Translations under genes and position numbers: made by a program
Shown here: piece by piece, positions 51,519 through 58,874 of the stretch
How the letters are laid out: each line of letters opens with the position of its first letter
How positions within the stretch are numbered: the first letter of the stretch is position 1
NCBI GenBank assembly: GCA_000155435.1
Contig: DS990260.1
Span: 2,334,547-2,398,546, forward strand
Direction: 5' to 3'
Origin: Clostridiales bacterium 1_7_47FAA
Lineage (GTDB): Bacteria > Bacillota > Clostridia > Lachnospirales > Lachnospiraceae
DNA: 64,000 bases
Notes under the pieces: generated by a model
The model's input: only the letters and a program-made list of their open reading frames with translations
What the model was told of the DNA's origin: nothing
Database searches by the model: none

Positions 51519-52874
51519 TTATGCCTCCACTGCCTGGCGGATTGTCTTAGCCATATAATCAATCATATCATCTGTCATGCCAGGATACACGCCTACCCAG
51601 AAGGTATCCGACATGATCCGGTCCGTGTTTGAAAGGCTGCCAACAACCCGGTATCCCTCTCCCCTGCTTCTCATCTCATCAAAACAGGGGTGTCTGGTCA
51701 GGTTCCCGGCAAAGAGCATCCTGGTCTGTACGCCTTTGCCTTCCACATACCGCACCACCTGGTTCCTGTCCACACCTTCCCTGCAGGTAATAAGGAAACC
51801 GAACCAGCTGGGGGTGGAGTGTTCCGCGGGTTCAGGAAGGATCAGCCTGTCTTCCAGCCCTGCCAGTCCCGCCTTTAAACGGGCAAAATTCTGGCGGCGG
51901 CGTTCCACGAAGGACGGGAATTTGTCCAGCTGGGCGCAGCCCACGGCTGCCTGCATATCTGTCGCTTTCAGATTATATCCGAGATGGGAATACACATACT
52001 TATGGTCATACCCCAGGGGCAGTTGGCCGAACTGCCTGTCAAACCTGTGTCCGCACATGTTATCACGTCCGGAGGGGCATACGCAGTCCCGTCCCCAGTC
52101 CCGGAAGGAGCGGATGATTTTATTCAGCAGCGGATTATCCGTGTACACGGCGCCGCCTTCCCCCATGGTCATATGGTGGGGCGGGTAAAAGCTGGAGGTG
52201 CCGATATCGCCGATGGTCCCGGTAAATCTTTCAACTTCCTTCCCATCCTCTTCCATGGTATACCTGGTTCCCAGGGCGTCACAGTTATCCTCCACCAGCC
52301 ACAGATCATGGCGTTCACAGAATGCCTTCACAGCCCTCAAATCAAAGGGGTTGCCAAGTGTGTGCGCAATCATCACTGCCTTTGTCTTATCAGACAGCGC
52401 CTCCTCCAGCTTTGTCACGTCAATATTATACTGGGGAATGGTCACATCCACGAACACCGGCACGGCGCCATACTGGATTGCAGGCGCGACCGTGGTTGGG
52501 AACCCGCATGCAACCGTAATGATTTCATCTCCCCGTTTCACACGGCGCTCCCCTAAAAGAGGGGAGGTAAGTGCCATAAAGGCCACCAGGTTTGCCGAAG
52601 AACCGGAATTCACAAGGGAACAGAACCTGACGCCCAGATATTCCCCAAGCTTTTTCTCAAACTCATCCGTAAACCTGCCAGAAGTAAGCCAGAACTCCAG
52701 GGCGCTGTCCACCAGGTTCACCATCTCGTGGTGGTCATAGACACGTGAAGCATACGGTATCCTATCCCCCTCCTTAAATGGTCCCTTCTTATTATGGAAG
52801 GTATCACAGTACTCCTCCACCAGACCCAGAATCTGCTCCCGGGCTTCATTTTCCGTCATATTATCAAATTTCAT
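51519..52874 (-). CDS. rfbH: CDP-4-keto-6-deoxy-D-glucose 3-dehydrase
   Basis: 451 residues of the DegT/DnrJ aminotransferase fold. The PMP-dependent dehydrase branch (RfbH/DdhC/E1) is shown by SSFYPPHHMTMGEGGAVYT, where His replaces the PLP-binding Lys, and by RDWGRDCVCPSGRDNMCGHR, the segment that holds cluster-type cysteines in E1. It removes the C3 hydroxyl on the way to 3,6-dideoxyhexoses such as paratose, abequose, tyvelose or ascarylose. The partner reductase (RfbI/DdhD/E3) and the final reductase are not in this window. Confidence 0.95.
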   Translation of the reverse strand: MKFDNMTENEAREQILGLVEEYCDTFHNKKGPFKEGDRIPYASRVYDHHEMVNLVDSALEFWLTSGRFTDEFEKKLGEYLGVRFCSLVNSGSSANLVAFMALTSPLLGERRVKRGDEIITVACGFPTTVAPAIQYGAVPVFVDVTIPQYNIDVTKLEEALSDKTKAVMIAHTLGNPFDLRAVKAFCERHDLWLVEDNCDALGTRYTMEEDGKEVERFTGTIGDIGTSSFYPPHHMTMGEGGAVYTDNPLLNKIIRSFRDWGRDCVCPSGRDNMCGHRFDRQFGQLPLGYDHKYVYSHLGYNLKATDMQAAVGCAQLDKFPSFVERRRQNFARLKAGLAGLEDRLILPEPAEHSTPSWFGFLITCREGVDRNQVVRYVEGKGVQTRMLFAGNLTRHPCFDEMRSRGEGYRVVGSLSNTDRIMSDTFWVGVYPGMTDDMIDYMAKTIRQAVEA

Positions 52875-52908
52875 ATCATCATCTCCTGTCCCAAAATCCC
52901 AGCGCCGT

Positions 52909-53070
52909 AGGGCGTGTTTGAAAATTGCTTTCCGTCGGCTGTGCGTCCCACTTTGTGGGAGATTTGGTCCCGATGACGGAGGCGTAGCGGGCTACGCTGA
53001 CTGAATCGGGGCCAAATATACCGCGAAGTGGGGCGTGCAGACGGCGGGAATGAATTTTCAAACAGGCTCT
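52909..53070. repeat. 162-bp inverted-repeat element, copy 1
   Basis: Fills the gap between rfbG and rfbH. Ends AGGGCGTGTTTGAAAATT and AATTTTCAAACAGGCTCT are inverted repeats; inner arms also pair (TGTGCGTCCCACTT with AAGTGGGGCGTGCA; TTGGTCCCGAT with ATCGGGGCCAA), and the centre is GCGTAGCGGGCTACGC. The whole unit can fold into one long imperfect hairpin. It shares about 92 percent identity (roughly 13 differences) with copy 2 and has the same orientation and exact length. Confidence 0.92.
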
Positions 53071-53080
53071 AGGGCGCCGC

Positions 53081-54139
53081 CTACTCAAAAAACTCCATGA
53101 TCTGCCTGTCCATCACATCCAGCATTTCCTGTCCGTCCAGATAGGCCTTGGACCATTCCACTGTTTTTTCAACAGCCTGTTCCACACCGTACCTTGGACG
53201 CCATCCAAACACGCGCTTAATCTTCGAACAGTCCAGCTTCAGGAAATTAGCCTCATGGGGGCCTCCGTCGTACCGGTCCACCCATGTCATCCCGCCGTCC
53301 CATGCGCGGCAGAAGATATCCACCAGATTCCCGGTGGTCACGCAGTCCCTGTCATCCGGTCCCACATTATAGTATCCCTGGAATTTCCCATCCTCATACT
53401 GTCTCATGGCAATGGTCAGATAAACCGCCAGCGGTTCCAGCACCAGCTGATAAGGCCTGGTGGAATGCGGATTCCTTACAATTATATCTTTGCCGGAAGC
53501 AGCCGCCCTTACACAGTCCGGAATGATCCTGTCATTGGCAAAATCCCCGCCGCCGATTACATTACCCGCCCGGGAGGTGGACACAGCACACCGCCCGTCC
53601 GCCAGGAACGACTTCTGATAGCTATGGGTCACCAGCTCCGAGCAGGACTTGCTATTAGAATACGGATCATACCCATCCAGTGGATCGCATTCCCTATAGC
53701 CATACTCCCATTCCCTGTTCTCATACACCTTATCCGTGGTCACATTCAGAAAAGAACGCACGCTTTCCGTGAGCCGCACACACTCCAGCACATTCACGGT
53801 CCCCATCACATTGGTCTCATACGTATACACCGGCTCCTTATAAGAGTCCCTGACAATCGGCTGTGCCGCCAGATGGAACACAACCTCGGGCCTGACCCGG
53901 TCAAACACCTCCCGCAGATGCTTAAGGTCCCGTATATCCCCAATCACGCTGTCCATACAATCCTCCAGCCCCGCAATCTCAAACAGATTCGGATCCGTCG
54001 GCGGCTCCAGCGCATACCCCGTCACCTGTGCCCCGGCCAGCCCCAGCATCCTGCAAAGCCAAGCCCCCTTAAACCCAGTATGTCCGGTAACCAGCACACG
54101 CTTACCTTTATAAAAATCTCCCAATTCCTTAATGGTCAT
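53081..54139 (-). CDS. rfbG: CDP-glucose 4,6-dehydratase
   Basis: 352 residues from the ATG at 54139 (GAGGTG seven bases upstream). Short-chain dehydrogenase fold: VLVTGHTGFKGAWLCRML nucleotide loop, FHLAAQPIVRDSY, NVTTDKVYEN and the catalytic DPYSNSKSCSE (YxxxK). GNVIGGGDFANDRIIPD is characteristic of CDP-glucose dehydratases. It makes CDP-4-keto-6-deoxyglucose for RfbH. A copy of the 162-bp element lies on each side of the gene. Confidence 0.95.
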   Translation of the reverse strand: MTIKELGDFYKGKRVLVTGHTGFKGAWLCRMLGLAGAQVTGYALEPPTDPNLFEIAGLEDCMDSVIGDIRDLKHLREVFDRVRPEVVFHLAAQPIVRDSYKEPVYTYETNVMGTVNVLECVRLTESVRSFLNVTTDKVYENREWEYGYRECDPLDGYDPYSNSKSCSELVTHSYQKSFLADGRCAVSTSRAGNVIGGGDFANDRIIPDCVRAAASGKDIIVRNPHSTRPYQLVLEPLAVYLTIAMRQYEDGKFQGYYNVGPDDRDCVTTGNLVDIFCRAWDGGMTWVDRYDGGPHEANFLKLDCSKIKRVFGWRPRYGVEQAVEKTVEWSKAYLDGQEMLDVMDRQIMEFFE

Positions 54140-54210
54140 AAAAAACACCTCACTCAATCCATCAATCATTCCGCAACGTTTTTTCCTCCCTGGCGTTCGC
54201 GGAAGCGTAG

Positions 54211-54508
54211 CAGGGCTGCGGTATTCCTTCCTGCTAAAACCATCTTTTCACGCCGGCACTTAGGCGCGGTCTTTCACGCGCCTTAGGGCGTGTTTGAAAA
54301 TTGCTTTCCGCCAGCTGTGCGTTCGACTTTGTGGGAGATTTGGTCCCGATGAGGGAGGCGTAGCGGGCTACGTTGACCGAATTGGGACCAAATATACCGC
54401 GAAGTGGGACGTGCAGATGGCGGGAATGAATTTTCAAGCAGGCCCTGGTACCGCTGCGTGGAAAACAAGCGCGAGCGGGTTGCAGCAGGAAGGAATACCG
54501 CAGCCCTG
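54211..54508. repeat. 25-bp perfect inverted repeats enclosing element copy 2
   Basis: CAGGGCTGCGGTATTCCTTC + CTGCT at 54211-54235 is the exact reverse complement of 54484-54508. Shorter, imperfect complementarity continues inward (around TTTTCACGC / GCGTGGAAAA). The 298-bp unit encloses the 162-bp element at 54285-54446, giving a nested foldback structure. No transposase is encoded. Copy 1 lacks this outer repeat. Confidence 0.9.
54285..54446. repeat. 162-bp inverted-repeat element, copy 2
   Basis: Lies between rfbF and rfbG in the same orientation as copy 1, with ends AGGGCGTGTTTGAAAATT and AATTTTCAAGCAGGCCCT. No clear target-site duplication is visible. Together with the outer repeats it fills most of the 385-bp gap 54140-54524. 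Confidence 0.92.
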
Positions 54509-54524
54509 CGGACCTCCGCCAACC

Positions 54525-55298
54525 CTACCCCCATATCTTCCACGGCGCCTTTCCCGACTGCCACAGTTCCTCCAGCTTGTTCATCTCCCTCTGGGTATCC
54601 ATGCACTGCCAGAAGCCGCTGTGATAGAAGGATTTAAGCTGTCCCTCCATGGCCAGCCTCTTCATGGGCTGCTTTTCAAACACAGTGGTATCGTCTTCCA
54701 GATAATTGAAGATTTCCGGTTCCATCACCATGAAGCCGCCATTAATCAGGGCGCCGTCGTTATCCTCCTTCTCGCGGAAGGAAAGGATGGTATTGTCATC
54801 ATCAATGTCCAATACCCCCTTCATCTGTCCGATGTTCACCGTGGTGATGGTGGCTGTCCTGCCATGGGACCTGTGGAACTGTACCAGCTTATCCAGATCA
54901 ACCGTGCTCACACCGTCCCCATAGGTCAGCATGAAGGTTTCATTGCCGATGTAGGGCTGGATCCGTTTCACCCGCCCTCCGGTCATGGTGTTAAGGCCGG
55001 TGTCCACAAGGGTCACCTTCCATGGCTCGGAATAATTGTTGTGGACTTCCATCTTGTTATTGGCCAGATCAAAGGTTACATCTGAGGTGTGAAGGAAATA
55101 GTCAGCAAAAAATTCCTTTACCACATACTGCTTATATCCAAGGCAGATGACAAAATCGTGGAAACCAAACTCAGAGTAATATTTCATGATATGCCACAGG
55201 ATGGGCCTTCCGCCGATTTCAATCATTGGCTTTGGTTTTAAATGGCTTTCCTCACTGATCCTGGTTCCAAGTCCGCCTGCTAAAATAACAACTTTCAT
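54525..55298 (-). CDS. rfbF: glucose-1-phosphate cytidylyltransferase
   Basis: 257 residues. Nucleotidyltransferase fold with MKVVILAGGLGTRISEES and KPKPMIEIGGRPILWHIMK, the SGFWQCMDTQREMNKLE C-terminus and LTYGDGVSTVDLDKLV in the middle, all as in RfbF/DdhA. It makes CDP-glucose from CTP and glucose 1-phosphate, the first step of the dideoxyhexose branch. It lies 45 bp downstream of a large membrane-protein gene. Confidence 0.96.
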   Translation of the reverse strand: MKVVILAGGLGTRISEESHLKPKPMIEIGGRPILWHIMKYYSEFGFHDFVICLGYKQYVVKEFFADYFLHTSDVTFDLANNKMEVHNNYSEPWKVTLVDTGLNTMTGGRVKRIQPYIGNETFMLTYGDGVSTVDLDKLVQFHRSHGRTATITTVNIGQMKGVLDIDDDNTILSFREKEDNDGALINGGFMVMEPEIFNYLEDDTTVFEKQPMKRLAMEGQLKSFYHSGFWQCMDTQREMNKLEELWQSGKAPWKIWG

Positions 55299-55343
55299 CT
55301 TTATCCTCCATTGTGTCCCAACAGCCCTCCATGGGGCTGCCCG

Positions 55344-56855
55344 TCATCTGAATACGTTCCATCCATGTTCCTTCAGGATCCGCAATGCATCCTGTATCTT
55401 GTCCACACCCTTCCTGTACTCAAACAGGTCGGATAGTTCCTTGTCCATGGCCTTAAGCTCCTCCTCATCCATATCCGGTACCTGAAGGGCCATGGCCGCC
55501 ATATTTTCAAAGTTTTCTTCCCTGTACGGCGCCTTCTGAATCTCATGGTAAGTAGTATAACCATTTCCTGACAGGATTGCAAGACAGAATAGTGCAATCA
55601 GGCACCGACGCCATATGACGCAAACGGTATGGGGCCTTCCTGTGGAATCCGGATTTCCATTTACATACTGGTTTCCTCTTTGTTTCCCTTGTATATCCCG
55701 GTTCATTCCCCGGTTCCCTTGTACATCCTGCTTTATTCCCTGGTTCCACGCAAGGGCAAAGGTGATGACCATTCCAAGGATCCCTACCTGGAACTGCAGG
55801 GCGTACCTGGAACTCAGGGCATATGACTCGCTCTCAAATATATACCTGGATATGAATATGAGTATATGGTTCAGTCCGCCTCCCACCAAGAGCATCATGG
55901 GGAGCAGTGTTTTCTCATAAAACCGGAACCTCAGGTTAAGCCAAAGCGCAAACAGGTATCCGCAGACCACAAAGAGGCCGATGAGATAAATCGTGCGGTC
56001 CGTAATCATGCCCTGTTTCACCAGCTCCTGCAGCTCCTCCCCTCCCACAAGGATACCGGCAAAGGATTTAAGCAGGAACCGGACGGGAAATGCAGGATGG
56101 TCGGAAAGGATTTCCATCAGGGAACGCCCGGTTGCCCCGGCATGTTCCTCCACTGCAAATGAGTTGCTGAGGATGTAGAGAAGCAGCGGAATCAAGGTAC
56201 AGGCCATATAGGCGATGTAGCGCATGTCCCATTCATTTTCCCGCATCCTGCCCCGGACCATGCAGAATAAGTAGGACATCAGGATTGTCACTGCGTAGAT
56301 TGCGCAGTAAGGGCCTGCCGTTCCCAGTATGATAAGCCATGGAAGCACCAGAAGCTTTATCCTGTCCCCGTTCTTTTCCTCACCGGCCCATACCCGGTCC
56401 AGCACCAGTTCGTGGTAATAAAAGCAGGCAAAGGCGAAAAAATGGGACCAGCCGCTGCCGTTTGTAAGCATTTCCCATTTATTAAGACTGAACATCACTG
56501 CCATGAGAAGCGCAAACCAGCCAATCCCAATCCTTCTGTTTTTACAGTAAATCCCAAGTACCCAGCCAGCCAGCCCCAGGCTTATAACCCCCAGGACACG
56601 TTCCAGGGTAACGGAGAATCCAAACAATCCCACATTGATGATCCGGCACAGATAGTTGATGGGAATCCGGGTAAGCACGTCCGGCACTAAGAATCTGGCC
56701 GGGTCATACACATCGGGAAGATAGCTGTTGACCAGACGGATGTAGTCGGAATACACCACGTCGCAGGTGGAATTCTTAACATACCAAAGGCAGAAGCCAA
56801 TGCCAAGAAGGGGCAGAAGCCAGTATATGATTTTTCTGTACCTGGATGTGTCCAT
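55344..56855 (-). CDS. polytopic membrane protein of the polysaccharide locus
   Basis: 503 residues with about ten membrane segments. An early outside loop carries the acidic CDVVYSDYIRLVNSYLPD. The C-terminal 80 residues are soluble and helical (MDEEELKAMDKELSDLFEYR). A cytoplasmic or outside loop near residues 365-395 holds three decapeptides (NQGIKQDVQG, NRGMNRDIQG, KQRGNQYVNG) encoded by 30-bp repeats at 55669-55757. I recognise no family; context and topology suggest a lipid-linked sugar transferase (GT-C type) or a glycan-assembly protein. Confidence 0.75.
   Translation of the reverse strand: MDTSRYRKIIYWLLPLLGIGFCLWYVKNSTCDVVYSDYIRLVNSYLPDVYDPARFLVPDVLTRIPINYLCRIINVGLFGFSVTLERVLGVISLGLAGWVLGIYCKNRRIGIGWFALLMAVMFSLNKWEMLTNGSGWSHFFAFACFYYHELVLDRVWAGEEKNGDRIKLLVLPWLIILGTAGPYCAIYAVTILMSYLFCMVRGRMRENEWDMRYIAYMACTLIPLLLYILSNSFAVEEHAGATGRSLMEILSDHPAFPVRFLLKSFAGILVGGEELQELVKQGMITDRTIYLIGLFVVCGYLFALWLNLRFRFYEKTLLPMMLLVGGGLNHILIFISRYIFESESYALSSRYALQFQVGILGMVITFALAWNQGIKQDVQGNRGMNRDIQGKQRGNQYVNGNPDSTGRPHTVCVIWRRCLIALFCLAILSGNGYTTYHEIQKAPYREENFENMAAMALQVPDMDEEELKAMDKELSDLFEYRKGVDKIQDALRILKEHGWNVFR
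55669..55757. repeat. 30-bp tandem repeats in a loop of the membrane protein
   Basis: Three units of 30 bp starting at 55669, 55699 and 55729, each with a TTCCCTTGTAYATCC-like end in the first two copies. They are more diverged than the other tandem repeats in this window. Confidence 0.7.
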
Positions 56856-56916
56856 GGTTCCTCTCCTTTTCTGATGCGTATTTACCTGGGCGGATATCGC
56901 TCCGGCAGGGCATTGC

Positions 56917-58779
56917 CTACCTCGCCGTCATATGCACAATTGCAGCCAGACGGTCCTTACCGCGTTGTTCCTGGGCATTGTGCATATAGAAATTATAGTC
57001 AAAGGTCAGGTGTACCATCTGCCACGGTTCAGCTTCAATGGTTTCATTCACCACGGTGGAGCGCACCGGGATTGTGACCGGATCATCCTGGTCCTTTGTT
57101 ATCTTAATGCCCTCGCCTCCGCTCATGACGCCCGGATATATGATTTCCAGGTCAATCATCCCTGTCTCACCTGCCATGACCGTCAGGCTGGCATGTTCAT
57201 CCATCCATCCGTCATCATAATATCCATACTCCACATTCAGCTTCAGGTCCTTTACGAACTGGGTGATATCCTGGAAACCATTGTGCTCCGGATCCTCCCT
57301 CAGCACAAGCATACGGTCGTCCACCAGCCCGATGTCGCGGATACTGTCAATGAATTCCACGCTGGTTCCCTCCGCCGTCCGTTCCTTGTCAAAGACCTTA
57401 AAAAAGGTACGGGCTGTAAAATCACTCATCTCATAGCTGTTGCCTATGATGTAAATATTCTTTCCGAACAGGCTGTCTCCATACCGTCCGTATGTTTCCT
57501 CCGCCAGCGAATTATAACGCAGCTGGCTGGGCCACAGATACAGGTTCGGGTACTGCGCCCGGTAAAACAGCTCCACCGGAAGCATGAGGAATACATAACA
57601 GATAAATGCCGCCCCCCAGGGCCACAGACGTTTCAGGTAAAGCTCCGGCTTCACCCCTTCGGTCAGGACCCCGTACATGTACGCCAGAAGCAGAAGGGCT
57701 GCTGTCAGGGAAACATAGACCCACCGCATCTCCACCCGGATGGTCACGCTGGAGGACGCGATACAGGCCCCGATGAATAAAAGGAACAGGGCCAGGTTAC
57801 ATAGTACCTTCCCCTTCACGTCCTTCCTCTTATCCTTTATGACCTTTATAAGGAAGCCCAATACAATAACGGCGATGGCCACGTCAGCCAGCAGGACCAG
57901 AATCCTGATTGACAGGGGGCTCTGTCCCCACGGGCAGCCGTTGAGATGTTCCGGGCCTGCATTCATGCCGAACACATACGCAATCTGGCTCAGCCCATAG
58001 CGGACCGTATCTGCCAGGCTGAAGGTATCCGCCACCTGGGTCCCTCCGGTGCCCGCAGGCAGGACGCTTCCGATGGTAAATGCGCGGATTACCTGGACCA
58101 GCAGGAAGGACACCAGGCCGGCGGCCCATTCCGCCAGATTCTTAGACCGCTTGATAAGCAGTACAAGGAGCAGGAGCGGAAACAGTACCATATACCGTTC
58201 ATGTACAAAGCACACGCCGAAATACAGGGCGCAGGACAGATAATAATACTTCCTGCCGTCCTCCCCGTTCATGTAACGGTACAGGTACCAGAGGATGCCA
58301 ATGGCCATCCAGAGCGCCATGGTTTCCATCAGCCCCAGGACCTGGCCAATCTGGTAATAAGCCATCCGGCTTATGAGATACATGAAGCCGCACAGGAAGC
58401 CGATTCCCTTGGAGCGCGAAAGCCGTCTTCCAATCAGGTAGACCGACCAGGCAACAGCCGTGTTCAGCAGGATGTTAAACGGCACGAACCAGTTCACATG
58501 GTTACCGACCACCGCCATCTCAAGCCAGGCCGCCAGGTAGTAAAGGAAACGGAACCTGGTGCTTCCCAAAGGGAACACATACTGGAGAAAGCCCTGCTCG
58601 CCATAACAGGACCAGAAATACAGGTCATCCATATAAAGCCCTTTGATTTCAATGTTCCTGTTCACCCACACTGCCATGGCCAACAGGATTCCCATGAAAA
58701 TCACATGGTCTTTCCACTCATATTTCTTCTCCATCCTGGAGAAACCAATCCTGGTTCTTGACCGTTCTTTTGTCTCCAC
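56917..58779 (-). CDS. large membrane glycosyltransferase-like protein (GT-C type)
   Basis: 620 residues from a GTG at 58779 with AAAGGAGG upstream. About eleven membrane segments, followed by a C-terminal soluble domain of about 180 residues. The first outside loop has IKGLYMDDLYFWSCYG; a paired acidic motif there is usual for GT-C transferases that use polyprenyl-phosphate sugars. The soluble part has beta-rich stretches (GMIDLEIIYPGVMSGGEGIK). The specific family is not assignable. Confidence 0.75.
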   Translation of the reverse strand: METKERSRTRIGFSRMEKKYEWKDHVIFMGILLAMAVWVNRNIEIKGLYMDDLYFWSCYGEQGFLQYVFPLGSTRFRFLYYLAAWLEMAVVGNHVNWFVPFNILLNTAVAWSVYLIGRRLSRSKGIGFLCGFMYLISRMAYYQIGQVLGLMETMALWMAIGILWYLYRYMNGEDGRKYYYLSCALYFGVCFVHERYMVLFPLLLLVLLIKRSKNLAEWAAGLVSFLLVQVIRAFTIGSVLPAGTGGTQVADTFSLADTVRYGLSQIAYVFGMNAGPEHLNGCPWGQSPLSIRILVLLADVAIAVIVLGFLIKVIKDKRKDVKGKVLCNLALFLLFIGACIASSSVTIRVEMRWVYVSLTAALLLLAYMYGVLTEGVKPELYLKRLWPWGAAFICYVFLMLPVELFYRAQYPNLYLWPSQLRYNSLAEETYGRYGDSLFGKNIYIIGNSYEMSDFTARTFFKVFDKERTAEGTSVEFIDSIRDIGLVDDRMLVLREDPEHNGFQDITQFVKDLKLNVEYGYYDDGWMDEHASLTVMAGETGMIDLEIIYPGVMSGGEGIKITKDQDDPVTIPVRSTVVNETIEAEPWQMVHLTFDYNFYMHNAQEQRGKDRLAAIVHMTAR

Positions 58780-58874
58780 AGCTTATGCCTCCTTTGCAGT
58801 ACCTTCTGCGTAAATTCCCCGGTGTCCATGTCAGTGCCGCCCGGAAAGGGCCGCGCCGGGACATGGTCATGACT

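Noticed and set aside
52909-53070. Insertion sequence with transposase
   Set aside because: Only 162 bp and no coding capacity; it is at most a nonautonomous element.
53255-54286. Plus-strand open frame of 343 codons opposite rfbG
   Set aside because: Antisense of rfbG and part of a repeat element; His/Pro/Arg-rich composition typical of a shadow frame.
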